A stretch of DNA of 64,000 nucleotides from Desulfopila aestuarii DSM 18488 (GTDB lineage Bacteria; Desulfobacterota; Desulfobulbia; Desulfobulbales; Desulfocapsaceae): positions 1 through 64,000 of the forward strand of contig NZ_FRFE01000014.1 in assembly GCF_900143695.1 (NCBI RefSeq), given 5' to 3'. Shown here piece by piece: positions 47,206 through 55,288 of the stretch. Within the stretch, counting starts at the first letter, position 1, and each line of letters starts with the position of its first letter. The notes beneath the pieces are model-generated. The model ran no database searches. It had not been told where the DNA came from and saw nothing but the letters and a program-made list of their open reading frames with translations. The translations under genes were made by a program, and so were the position numbers.

Positions 47206-48747
47206 ATGTTGCGGAAAATACAAAACTTGTTTTTTCACTTAATAAGCCAAAGAAAGCACGTCTTTGCCGACAGCGACGAAGAGAGTCGGTTTCGTAGCTA
47301 TGCCATTTTCTGCCTCACCGGTCTCCCGGTCATGCTGGCCTTTGGCCTGTACAACATCGCTACCGCCAACTACACTTTATCACTTGTCATTTTTACCAGC
47401 TACGCAGGTCTTCTAGCCGGACTATACCTTCTCTATCGAAGAATAGCCCCAAGAGCTGTCTATCGTGTCAACAGCTTGCTCTTTTTGCTTTTGCTCCTCT
47501 ACATGGTGGCCATTGGCGGTAACGATGGTTCCAAATCTCTTTGGTGCTTTGTCTTTCCATTGGTGGCATTTTTTCTTCTCGGCACTCGGGAAGGAACACT
47601 GTGGAACAGCCTGCTCTTTCTCATATACCAACTCATTAGCTGGAACCCCTATAAGGTTGGCTGGTTTCATAAATATCATGGTGAATATTCCATTCGATTC
47701 AGTCTCGCCTTTCTCTGTGTAGCCACTATCACCTATTTCTACGAGCATTACCGGTTCACCTACCGCACCCGGATCGAGGAGCAGAACAGGCAACTCAATA
47801 ACGAGATAAAGGATCGCACCCGAGCAGAAACAGCATTACGCATAAGTGAGGAAAAATATAAGGCCATCTACCTGCAGGCTGCGGAAGGCATCATCGTCAT
47901 GAATCCACAGGGCAATGTACTCGAATCTAATCCACAAATGCTTAACATGCTTGGCTATTCAGATGAAGACCTGATTGGCACCAACATCCACAATCTCATT
48001 CACCCAGAAGACCTTGCTCAAACCCCCTCACAGGTATCTCGCATATTGAAAGGGGAAACCGTGATGCTTGAACGGCGTTTGCGGACAGCGGTAGGTAGTT
48101 ACAGACTTTTTGAGCAGAGTGGAAGACTCGTTGACGAAAACAGGATAATGCTGCTCTATCGTGATATCACCGAGCGGAAAGCGGCTGAAATAGCCCTGGA
48201 ACGGGCGAATCTCGAACTCGACAAACTTGCCAATCTCGATGGTCTGACCCAAATTGCCAACCGCAGAAAATTTGAGGCAGTTCTTCGTAAGGAATGGCAA
48301 CGGTTGAGCAGAGAGCAGTTACCGCTCTCCATGATTATCGGTGATATAGACTACTTCAAACAATACAACGACCTTTATGGTCATCAAGAGGGTGACAACT
48401 GCCTGATAACCATTGCCCAGACAATGGAACATGCCTTACATCGAGCTTCAGATATGGTTGCACGTTTGGGAGGAGAGGAATTCATCATCCTTTTGCCCAA
48501 CACCAACGAGGACGGCGGGCAGCATATTGCCGAGGATATTCGCCAACGCATAGCCCTTTTGAGAATTCCCCATAAAGGTTCCCAATGCAGTCCCTATGTG
48601 AGCATGAGCTTTGGTGTGAGTTCAGATGTTCCAAACCCTAAAAGGTTACCGGAAGATCTGATCGCCATCGCCGACAAGGCGCTTTACCTGGCCAAACAGA
48701 ATGGCAGAAATAGAGTGGAAAGAGCCGATATGGACATACTTTCCTAA
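47206..48747 (+). CDS. Membrane PAS diguanylate cyclase
   Basis: 513 residues. Five or six membrane helices fill the first about 190 residues (L-P-V-M-L-A-F-G-L-Y-N-I, L-L-F-L-L-L-L-L-Y-M-V and others), a coiled coil follows, then a PAS domain (about 215-325; I-V-M-N-P-Q-G-N-V-L-E-S-N). The C-terminal GGDEF domain has G-G-E-E-F at 422-426, so c-di-GMP synthesis is expected. A small zinc-ribbon gene converges from the right across a shared hairpin. AGGA precedes ATG. Confidence 0.93.
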   Translation: MLRKIQNLFFHLISQRKHVFADSDEESRFRSYAIFCLTGLPVMLAFGLYNIATANYTLSLVIFTSYAGLLAGLYLLYRRIAPRAVYRVNSLLFLLLLLYMVAIGGNDGSKSLWCFVFPLVAFFLLGTREGTLWNSLLFLIYQLISWNPYKVGWFHKYHGEYSIRFSLAFLCVATITYFYEHYRFTYRTRIEEQNRQLNNEIKDRTRAETALRISEEKYKAIYLQAAEGIIVMNPQGNVLESNPQMLNMLGYSDEDLIGTNIHNLIHPEDLAQTPSQVSRILKGETVMLERRLRTAVGSYRLFEQSGRLVDENRIMLLYRDITERKAAEIALERANLELDKLANLDGLTQIANRRKFEAVLRKEWQRLSREQLPLSMIIGDIDYFKQYNDLYGHQEGDNCLITIAQTMEHALHRASDMVARLGGEEFIILLPNTNEDGGQHIAEDIRQRIALLRIPHKGSQCSPYVSMSFGVSSDVPNPKRLPEDLIAIADKALYLAKQNGRNRVERADMDILS

Positions 48748-48764
48748 ATTGGCTGCGCAAAGAA

Positions 48765-48798
48765 AAGGCCTGTAACGAATTTTTCCGTTACAGGCCTT
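48765..48798. terminator. Hairpin between convergent cyclase and zinc-ribbon genes
   Basis: A 13-bp stem (AGGCCTGTAACG / CGTTACAGGCCT core) with an A/T loop. On the minus strand TTTTCTTT follows, so it mainly serves the zinc-ribbon end of the second CODH module; it may block both directions. Confidence 0.8.
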
Positions 48799-48818
48799 AC
48801 GGTAATAACAGCTGTCGA

Positions 48819-48992
48819 TCAGCCGGCAGTGCAGGTTTTTGGATCGACCTTGGAGCTGCAGGCCGGGCATTTGATCGTTTTATCCAGCTCGTCAGAAAAG
48901 ACATCAAACTCTTTTCCGCAGTCAGGGCACTTCAATTTCACCTCATTTAAACTCTTGTTGGCCTCAAATCCTGGACAATGCTGATCGGTCAT
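48819..48992 (-). CDS. 57-residue zinc-ribbon protein
   Basis: ATG at 48992 has AAGGAGA eight bases upstream; the stop is TGA. Residues include C-P-G-F-E, then C-P-D-C-G-K-E-F and C-P-A-C-S-S-K, a four-Cys zinc ribbon of the C-x2-C-x17-C-x2-C type, plus a further Cys near the C-terminus. It is too short for most gene callers. It is the last gene before the terminator downstream of the second CODH module. It may bind metal or nucleic acid; no function is known. Confidence 0.8.
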   Translation of the reverse strand: MTDQHCPGFEANKSLNEVKLKCPDCGKEFDVFSDELDKTIKCPACSSKVDPKTCTAG

Positions 48993-49133
48993 ATTGACTT
49001 CTCCTTTTCACGTAAAGTTGCTTTCATCCCGGTTGCTGACTGAACTCCTGCAGACAGCAACTCCTCAGCCACGTACCACAATATAAATATACAACAAACA
49101 TTTCGCCGCAGATTACGACGAAGGGCAAAAACT

Positions 49134-49739
49134 TCAAGCACGTATCAATCGGCCGGAAAGTAATGTTCCCGTCATGGCGAGACACTCCATATCCAGAAAA
49201 TCCTCAGCGGATGCCCGGTAGAGAATGGAACAGGAAGCGGGAAACATGTCATCCTTGTCATTAAAATTGAGCACGACTGGTATTCTTGGCAAGGCATGGA
49301 ATAGCATTGAACAGTCATATGATGTATTTTCCTGCTCCAGCCCCCCTAATTCACGGCAGGCTTTTACCAATAATGCCAGTTTACCGGCAAAGGTCTGTTC
49401 AAGAGTCTTGTTCGTGTTAGTGGTGAAATAGGAAATCAGCGGCGATGAATTACTAAAGTCTCGAAACGTCTTGTACGGGTCTTCATGCATTTCCACAACA
49501 TTTTGACAATGCAGCACATATCTGCTGAGAATAACCCTGATCGCCGTGGTGGTCTCCCCGCCATCCACTGGAAAGATACCAGCAGCCGAAACCAGATAGC
49601 GACGATCATAAAATGGGACAATCAGCCTGTCACCATCTCTCTCCACACCTAGGAGGTCAGCCTTAGCCAGGTAGTCGATATTGCCAATTTCAGTAAGATA
49701 ATTCCGATAGGTATCTTCAAACACCCGGTTTTTTTCCAT
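49134..49739 (-). CDS. DUF3786 domain protein
   Basis: 201 residues with the DUF3786 pattern: N-Y-L-T-E-I-G-N near the start, D-R-R-Y-L-V-S-A-A-G, I-L-S-R-Y-V-L-H-C-Q, F-R-D-F-S-N-S-S-P-L-I-S-Y-F and P-R-I-P-V-V-L-N-F-N-D-K-D-D-M-F-P-A-S-C-S-I-L-Y. The family is common in anaerobes with corrinoid and CODH chemistry but has no proven role. It starts only four bases after the stop of the 73-residue gene, in the cooS operon. A role in metal-centre or corrinoid maturation is an inference from context. Confidence 0.85.
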   Translation of the reverse strand: MEKNRVFEDTYRNYLTEIGNIDYLAKADLLGVERDGDRLIVPFYDRRYLVSAAGIFPVDGGETTTAIRVILSRYVLHCQNVVEMHEDPYKTFRDFSNSSPLISYFTTNTNKTLEQTFAGKLALLVKACRELGGLEQENTSYDCSMLFHALPRIPVVLNFNDKDDMFPASCSILYRASAEDFLDMECLAMTGTLLSGRLIRA

Positions 49740-49745
49740 GCCTGA

Positions 49746-49967
49746 TCAACATGCCATTTTTTCGAGTTGCGCTTTTAATATGTCCCGTTCGTCTTCCAGC
49801 ACCAGTAACTCCGTCATGATCGGAGGCTTGACAGAGTGGGCAGGAAGCCTTTTCAACACTTCTCCTATCTCTTCTTCAAGCTCTTTCAACCGTTTCTCTA
49901 TTGCCACTTTGTCCATGGACATATCACTCATTTCCAAGTTCGCTCTTTCATAGTAGGTGATGCCCAT
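49746..49967 (-). CDS. Small coiled-coil protein in the cooS operon
   Basis: 73 residues, mainly one charged helix (A-I-E-K-R-L-K-E-L-E-E-E-I-G-E-V-L-K-R-L-P), a proline break, and a second helix (E-L-L-V-L-E-D-E-R-D-I-L-K-A-Q-L-E-K). It ends in M-A-C. The start at 49967 follows the previous stop by two bases; ATG codons at 49931 and 49922 are alternatives. No family was recognised. The antiparallel helix pair may help dimerise or act as an adaptor. Confidence 0.7.
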   Translation of the reverse strand: MGITYYERANLEMSDMSMDKVAIEKRLKELEEEIGEVLKRLPAHSVKPPIMTELLVLEDERDILKAQLEKMAC

Positions 49968-49969
49968 CG

Positions 49970-50380
49970 TTACTGCAAGGCGGCAAGCTCTTTTTTGATA
50001 ACTCTTTTTTCCCCGGCAAGCGGTTGACGCTTATCAATAGAATAAAAACAGATATCCCCCATCCTCCCCTTTTCGGTGAAAACCACAACCTCAAACTCAC
50101 CAGAGTTATCCTTTCGCTCCTCCGCCCAGAGTACCTTATCCATCTCAAGAGAAAAATCATGACAGATATGTTTGGCAAACTTCTCAGGATTTTCAGAAAT
50201 TGATACGCCTTCACCCGTGGCTGAGTAGATGCAGATAAAGGGCTTTAAATGGGTTACTCCACTCTGTTTCTCAGAGAGATTGAAGATTTTCAGATTGTAC
50301 GTTCCGGGAAACCAGGCAATAGGTTCCTCACTGCTGTGTTTCTTGCCATCCCAACTGTATCTTCCGGCAAATACCTTCAT
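49970..50380 (-). CDS. Unknown protein downstream of cooS
   Basis: 136 residues from ATG 50380, preceded by GGAGGTGAGG; the longer frame upstream crosses the cooS end and a hairpin and is not used. It looks like a small alpha/beta protein (F-A-G-R-Y-S-W-D-G, W-F-P-G-T-Y-N-L-K-I-F-N-L, then F-E-V-V-V-F-T-E-K-G-R-M-G-D-I-C-F-Y). No family was recognised. It is 85 bases after cooS and is directly followed by the coiled-coil and DUF3786 genes. Confidence 0.75.
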   Translation of the reverse strand: MKVFAGRYSWDGKKHSSEEPIAWFPGTYNLKIFNLSEKQSGVTHLKPFICIYSATGEGVSISENPEKFAKHICHDFSLEMDKVLWAEERKDNSGEFEVVVFTEKGRMGDICFYSIDKRQPLAGEKRVIKKELAALQ

Positions 50381-50423
50381 CCTCACCTCCATCGCCCTTC
50401 TCGTTACCCGGCAACCATAGTAC

Positions 50424-50457
50424 GGCTCGGGCCAAGGTGATACCCTTGGCCCGAGCC
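50424..50457 (-). other. Perfect 14-bp intercistronic hairpin after cooS
   Basis: GGCTCGGGCCAAGG pairs with CCTTGGCCCGAGCC around a six-base loop, just after the cooS stop. There is no T-tract on the minus strand. It could stabilise the cooS message and reduce readthrough into the downstream genes. Confidence 0.8.
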
Positions 50458-50465
50458 TTCTTGCA

Positions 50466-52421
50466 TTATACCTCAAGAGCCCGACGATCGGCCATATCAA
50501 CCAGCACTCTCTCCCGGCCTTTATCAATACCGAGATCTTTGCGTTTCCTGTCGATATGGGCAATCATCAATCGGGCCATCTCAATCGGATCTGACGCGAA
50601 TCCCCACTTACCGAATCCTTTACCGGCAAGTTCCTCAAAGAGATGTTTCTCGAACTTTGTGCCTTTGGTGATTGGGAACGTGTGGCCAAAGACCGTGAAG
50701 ACACCAGAAGCCACAAAATACTGGCCGATAGCAATAGCCTTCTCGCTCATCCACTCCGGGGCACAACCGGCAACCGGTAAATCAGCGATCGCCTCACCCA
50801 GGCCACCCGTTTTGACCATCTCCGCCAGGATCATGAGGATTCTCGAATTGTCTACACAGGCACCAAGCCCCAATACCGGTGGAATACCTACAGTCTCGCA
50901 CACTTCAGCGAGACCCGGTCCAGCAAGAGCCGCGGCTCCCGGGGTAGTCAGTCCGGCCTTGGCCAGAGCCATTTGTGAACAGCCGGTCTGGACGACGAGG
51001 ATATCGTTCTTAATCAGCTCTTTTACCAGTTCAACATGGGAGAAGTCCTGTTTTGATCTTGGGTTAGTACAACCAACGACACCGGCGGCACCGCGAATAC
51101 GTCCATTGATGATATTTTCGTTCAGTGGCTCATAGCCGCTTCGGAATGAACCACCCAGCATATACTTGATATACTCATGCGAGAAGCCATGAATACCCTT
51201 TGCCTTTCGCCTTGGGATTTGGATAGCTTTATTGCGGTGTTTGTAACGGCTGATGGCCTTGATGATAATCTCATCGGTGCACTCAAGAGGATTATGCTCG
51301 TCCATTTCCACATGCATTGCACCTTCAATCTTGGCACGATAGTTCGTGGTAATAAACACCGTCTCATAACACTCGCAGACTTTTGCAAGATCCTGTTTAA
51401 TGCACTGAATATCAACAGTCATCGCATCAACTGCTCCTGAAACGAGGACGGCTTCGGTGGATGAAAAGTTGCCTGCGTGAGGAATGCCATGCCGCGATAG
51501 CACATCAAGCCCGGAACAGCACATACCGACAAGGTTGATACCTTTCGCGCCTGCATCTACCGCCATTTGTTTTAAAGAAGGCGAACCAGCCGAGACGATC
51601 ATCGCTTCAAGCAGGATCGGTTCATGACCGTGGACAATGATGTTGACATGATCTTCTTTCAATACACCCATATCAACTTCGACCTCTACAGGTGAAGGCG
51701 TGCCGAACAGGATATCGGAAATATCGGTTGAAACCATTGAGCCACCCCAGCCGTCAGCCAAGGCGGTTCGAGAGATCTGCTTGGTGATATTTTCATAATC
51801 CTGGTCCACACCCATGGCGGTACGGTGCATCATCTCCATGATCTCCCTCATGGCACCTCGAGGCACAATACCCTCCTGACGCCAGGTTTCGAGAGTTTTA
51901 GCTGGAACACGTTTTACCAACGGGATTTCACCATCTACCTGGGTATAGGTCAACTCAAGCGCCTTATAAAGATCCTTTGCGATCTCCAGGGTAGTTCGGT
52001 CTTCAGTTGGAATATCCAGTGACTCGGCAACTTCCCGTAATTTGATAGGGTCTTTGATCTCAAAATCCTTCACCGTTCCTTCAACAACACCGCGAAAGAG
52101 ATCGAGCATGGCCATACCGTGATCTGTATGGGCAGCGGTTCCGGCAGCGACCATTCGCCCAAAGTTTCTTGCAACTATGGTGTCAATGGTGGCGCCGCAG
52201 ATTCCTACCCGCGAATAGGGATCTTTCGTATTCAATCGGCACGGTCCCATTGAACAGTGCTTACAACAAGCCGACTCGTTACCGATTGGACAAGGACGCA
52301 TGCTTTCCGCCCGATCGAAAAATAACTCAACCCCGTCCTTACGGGCCTTGTGAATCATCTGCTGCGTTGAATCGCAGGTGGTAATATCCTCGGGTCGAAT
52401 CAAATCACTAAGCTTAGCCAT
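50466..52421 (-). CDS. cooS: Anaerobic Ni-Fe CO dehydrogenase catalytic subunit, monofunctional type
   Basis: 651 residues from ATG 52421 (GGAGGAG upstream); the longer frame adds 49 unrelated residues. D- and B-cluster ligands are in C-P-I-G-N-E-S-A-C-C-K-H-C-S-M-G-P-C-R. C-cluster ligands are all present: H in V-H-G-H-E-P, and C in G-M-C-C-S, D-I-Q-C-I, V-V-G-C-T-N, T-G-C-S-Q and G-A-C-V-D-N. It oxidises CO or reduces CO2. It is not next to acsB, but has its own cooC upstream, so it probably acts alone or with a ferredoxin. A second CooS is in the acs operon. Confidence 0.95.
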   Translation of the reverse strand: MAKLSDLIRPEDITTCDSTQQMIHKARKDGVELFFDRAESMRPCPIGNESACCKHCSMGPCRLNTKDPYSRVGICGATIDTIVARNFGRMVAAGTAAHTDHGMAMLDLFRGVVEGTVKDFEIKDPIKLREVAESLDIPTEDRTTLEIAKDLYKALELTYTQVDGEIPLVKRVPAKTLETWRQEGIVPRGAMREIMEMMHRTAMGVDQDYENITKQISRTALADGWGGSMVSTDISDILFGTPSPVEVEVDMGVLKEDHVNIIVHGHEPILLEAMIVSAGSPSLKQMAVDAGAKGINLVGMCCSGLDVLSRHGIPHAGNFSSTEAVLVSGAVDAMTVDIQCIKQDLAKVCECYETVFITTNYRAKIEGAMHVEMDEHNPLECTDEIIIKAISRYKHRNKAIQIPRRKAKGIHGFSHEYIKYMLGGSFRSGYEPLNENIINGRIRGAAGVVGCTNPRSKQDFSHVELVKELIKNDILVVQTGCSQMALAKAGLTTPGAAALAGPGLAEVCETVGIPPVLGLGACVDNSRILMILAEMVKTGGLGEAIADLPVAGCAPEWMSEKAIAIGQYFVASGVFTVFGHTFPITKGTKFEKHLFEELAGKGFGKWGFASDPIEMARLMIAHIDRKRKDLGIDKGRERVLVDMADRRALEV

Positions 52422-52582
52422 GACTCCTCCAAACGACTGATGTTTTGACGTACGCTGATGAAATCTGCAAACAGGACGTTTGATGGTAATTGCGTGCCGG
52501 TGTGAAGGGAAAATGTATACGCTTCTTCCTGAGCTTTTAAAAGCAAACTGCCTGTCGCAGGACGACACTCACTCCTACATGT

Positions 52583-52661
52583 GATAATTTCTCATTATCA
52601 AGTAAAAGTATCGCTACATTGTGGCATTGTCAATGGCAAGATCTCATTTGACGGATGAGAT
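52583..52661 (-). promoter_or_regulatory. Cluster of dyads upstream of cooS
   Basis: TGATAATTTCTCATTATCA (52582-52600) has perfect 7-bp arms, and ATCTCAT/ATGAGAT (52641-52647 / 52655-52661) is a second dyad, both between cooC and cooS. They may be operators of a metal or redox regulator acting on an internal cooS promoter. Spacing does not match a Fur box. Confidence 0.4.
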
Positions 52662-52755
52662 AATACTAAAAACCTGAGGAGCAATTTCCTGAAATTGCCA
52701 GCCGATTTGTATGAGAAAAAAGAGATTCTGTGAAGCAGAGGGGAAATCATTGGTT

Positions 52756-52800
52756 ACTTTCGGTATCAGGATTCTGAAGAGTACTCCTGATACCGAAAGT
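52756..52800 (-). other. Perfect 16-bp hairpin between cooC and cooS
   Basis: ACTTTCGGTATCAGGA pairs with TCCTGATACCGAAAGT around a 13-base loop, 30 bases after the cooC stop. No T-tract follows on the minus strand. Partial terminator or RNA stability element. Confidence 0.8.
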
Positions 52801-52829
52801 TCGTAATGAGATAAGGAAAGATCTAAACG

Positions 52830-53612
52830 CTACTGTTTGCCATACGACTTCAACTTTTCTGCGATAGCAAATAATTCCTTCGGGGCCTGCTCAATCGAAT
52901 CAAACGGCCTGTGGCCAGCCCGATCCCCATCGACAATTTCGGGATCTTCTGGAATGTAACCAAGGATATCGAAACCAGGCAAGGAAGAGCGGATGAGCTC
53001 CTCATCTTCTGGCCCACGCACCCTATTACCCAGAATCACAATATTTTTAATGCCAATATCCTGGCCAAGTTTTTTAATTTTATGGGCGGCATTACGGCTG
53101 CGTGCCCCAGGGTTCACCACGACAACAAGGGCATCGACAGAACCGGAAGTTGCCCGGCCAAGATGCTCAACCCCAGCCTCCATGTCCATCAAGACCACCT
53201 CATCCCGATACAGCACGAGATGGGTCATAAGAGCTTTAAGAATTGTACTCTCCGGGCAGATACAGCCAGAACCACCACTCTGAACCGTCCCCATAACCAA
53301 CAGCTTTACGCCGTCACGCTCTTTTGAGAAACGTTCAGGAATGTCGTCAACTTTAGGGTTTAAGGTGAAAAAACCGCCCATGGTACCAGGTTTTGCCCCG
53401 GTACGTTCAGCAATTAACTCAGAAAGCTCAGCAATAGGGGTTATTGGCTCGTCCTCGGGGATACCGAGTCCGGCAGCCAGGTTGGCCACGGGATCTGCAT
53501 CGATGGCAATCACTTTATTGGATTTATCCGCAGCAAGACAACGGGCCAACAGCGCCGTTACCGTTGTTTTTCCGACTCCGCCTTTGCCACCAACAGCTAT
53601 TTTCAGGCTCAC
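52830..53612 (-). CDS. cooC: CooC-type nickel-insertion ATPase (copy 2)
   Basis: 260 residues from GTG 53612, which has AGGAGT eight bases upstream and matches the family start (S-L-K-I-A-V-G-G-K-G-G-V-G-K-T-T). D-A-D-P-V-A-N-L and the metal site C-I-C in S-G-C-I-C-P are present. It would load Ni into the CooS encoded next (52421). It is preceded by a small unknown gene on the same strand. It is clearly different in sequence from the cooC at 43151. Confidence 0.93.
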   Translation of the reverse strand: MSLKIAVGGKGGVGKTTVTALLARCLAADKSNKVIAIDADPVANLAAGLGIPEDEPITPIAELSELIAERTGAKPGTMGGFFTLNPKVDDIPERFSKERDGVKLLVMGTVQSGGSGCICPESTILKALMTHLVLYRDEVVLMDMEAGVEHLGRATSGSVDALVVVVNPGARSRNAAHKIKKLGQDIGIKNIVILGNRVRGPEDEELIRSSLPGFDILGYIPEDPEIVDGDRAGHRPFDSIEQAPKELFAIAEKLKSYGKQ

Positions 53613-53746
53613 AGTCTGTACTCCTGTCGTGAAATCATTCTTCATAATCGGTGATGCTACAGCTCGTCTCACCGACGGTTTTGCTTTACACTTATTTACA
53701 TCAGCGTCAACATCTGGGAATCTGATCAAGACACCCAACAGTTGCT

Positions 53747-54028
53747 TTAGCGAATAATTTTGCCGTCTTTATCCACCATAGCCACCAGAAAATTATTCTT
53801 TTCTGCCTGTTCATTCAGCTCTTCAATGTGCACCGCCTGTACTTCATATTTTTTCCCTTTCTCTCTGGGAAGAGAGAGAAAGCACTCTTGGGCATCATCT
53901 TTATTGGCAAAGGTCGGAATAAAATTTGCTTTGGTCGTTTCATCATAAAGTCCAAGCAAATTTTCGCCGTCTCCTTCTTTACCTACAAACACATAGACCC
54001 AGTCTTTATTATTTTGTTCTACAGTCAT
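53747..54028 (-). CDS. Small unknown protein at the head of the second CODH module
   Basis: 93 residues: a beta strand (D-W-V-Y-V-F-V-G-K-E-G-D-G-E-N-L-L-G-L-Y-D), a segment I-P-T-F-A-N-K-D-D-A-Q-E-C-F-L-S-L and a C-terminal beta hairpin (L-V-A-M-V-D-K-D-G-K-I-I). It resembles compact beta-alpha domains but no family was recognised. It starts after the acsE terminator and precedes cooC by 134 bases, so it may lead the second CODH module. Confidence 0.75.
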   Translation of the reverse strand: MTVEQNNKDWVYVFVGKEGDGENLLGLYDETTKANFIPTFANKDDAQECFLSLPREKGKKYEVQAVHIEELNEQAEKNNFLVAMVDKDGKIIR

Positions 54029-54200
54029 AGTTATTCTGCTTTAGGGTTAAGTTATGGTGATACAGTGGCATTCCCTATTCGGTTATCGCCTCCAATGCGG
54101 CACCTCACACTGCGGGTATACCCTAATACATATATGCAAAAGAGCAACATATCCTATCATGTATTTCCAGAGGTTTCAGCATCATGGGATCACACAACGC

Positions 54201-54234
54201 AAAAAGCTCCATCCTTCTACAGGATGGAGCTTTT
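54201..54234 (-). terminator. Rho-independent terminator of the acs operon
   Basis: A perfect 13-bp stem (AAAAGCTCCATCC / GGATGGAGCTTTT) with a seven-base loop; on the minus strand TTTTT follows. It lies just after acsE. Confidence 0.92.
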
Positions 54235-54261
54235 ATTTTCTTCATATGTCAGAAGTCAGAC

Positions 54262-55152
54262 TTAGATCTCGAGATAGGAATCTGAGAACAGCTGCTCACC
54301 GGTGATGACACGTACGGTCTTCACGTAGTCAGCAAGTTCCTTGCTCAAGGTGGACAGATCAGGAGCGGTGCCGTCCATAGCCTGATAAACCACATCAACT
54401 ATATCCTGACGCTTACCTTTGGCAACAGCTGTCAAACCCTCATCCAAAGGATCAGAGATAACAGACTTCATGCCATAACGGCCAAGCATGATCATGTAGG
54501 TGGTGTTCAGGATCGGGCGCAGGTGTACTGGCGGGCCGTTAGAGATGTTAGAGAGACCACAGGTCGACATGGCGCCGGGAGCAATATCTTCAAGCATCAT
54601 CTGGAAATTGAGGAGGCTCATACACTGCTGCTGCTGAATGTTTACCGGGGTAACGATACCATCTACCCAGATCTTCTCGTTGGGAATACCTGCCTCGTTG
54701 GCGGCATAAAGCAGCTCAACGGCCAGGGCGGCGCGCTCGTTCTCATCGCGGGGCAGTCCATCCGGACCCCACATCAAGGCAACGATGTCGGCCTCATATT
54801 TGGCAGCCATCGGCAGCATTACGGTGTAACGCTCAGGACGGGCCATGATGGAGTTAACTATATGCGGTTTTGCACAGGGCTTGATTACCTTGAGGCCCTC
54901 TTCAATTGCCTGAATGTTGGAGGTATCGAGCAACAGAGGAATCTCAGGTACAACTTCCTGTACGACCTGGACAACCCATGGCATCAACTCATGTCCATCC
55001 TTTTTGGCCGGACCAAGGTTGATGTCGATATAATCCATGCCTTTTTCTTTCTGCTCAAGGGCTTCTTCCTGGATTGGTTTAGGGTCACGTTCCCTGAATG
55101 CTTTTCCTATTTTTTTGGAAATGACATTCAAGCTTTCACCAAAAAGAATCAT
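54262..55152 (-). CDS. acsE: Methyltetrahydrofolate:corrinoid/iron-sulfur protein methyltransferase
   Basis: 296 residues, one TIM-barrel pterin-binding (DHPS-like) domain of normal AcsE length. Marks: F-G-E-S-L-N-V-I, D-Y-I-D-I-N-L-G-P-A, L-L-L-D-T-S-N, P-H-I-V-N-S-I-M, and the C-terminal T-C-G-L-S-N-I-S-N-G-P with the catalytic Asn. It moves the methyl from methyl-THF to the cobalt of AcsCD. ATG has GGAGGAG upstream. It is the last gene of the acs operon, after acsC and a hairpin. Confidence 0.95.
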   Translation of the reverse strand: MILFGESLNVISKKIGKAFRERDPKPIQEEALEQKEKGMDYIDINLGPAKKDGHELMPWVVQVVQEVVPEIPLLLDTSNIQAIEEGLKVIKPCAKPHIVNSIMARPERYTVMLPMAAKYEADIVALMWGPDGLPRDENERAALAVELLYAANEAGIPNEKIWVDGIVTPVNIQQQQCMSLLNFQMMLEDIAPGAMSTCGLSNISNGPPVHLRPILNTTYMIMLGRYGMKSVISDPLDEGLTAVAKGKRQDIVDVVYQAMDGTAPDLSTLSKELADYVKTVRVITGEQLFSDSYLEI

Positions 55153-55248
55153 TGTACTCCTCCGTAACTGAGTTCGTTGTCAGCATCCCTTTAACAGGAC
55201 ATTTACTCTTAGGGGGGACAAACCACGCTGCCAATCCCCGATATCGTC

Positions 55249-55278
55249 AACGCTACCGGGCTTGTACCCGGTAGCGTT
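55249..55278 (-). other. Perfect 12-bp hairpin between acsC and acsE
   Basis: AACGCTACCGGG pairs with CCCGGTAGCGTT around CTTGTA, directly after the acsC stop. No T-tract on the minus strand. Confidence 0.8.
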
Positions 55279-55288
55279 ATACCACAGT

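Noticed and set aside
52422-52568. 49-residue extension of cooS
   Set aside because: No similarity to CODH, and GGAGGAG precedes ATG 52421.
52582-52600. Fur box
   Set aside because: Arms resemble Fur half-sites but the 5-base spacing does not match the 19-bp Fur consensus.
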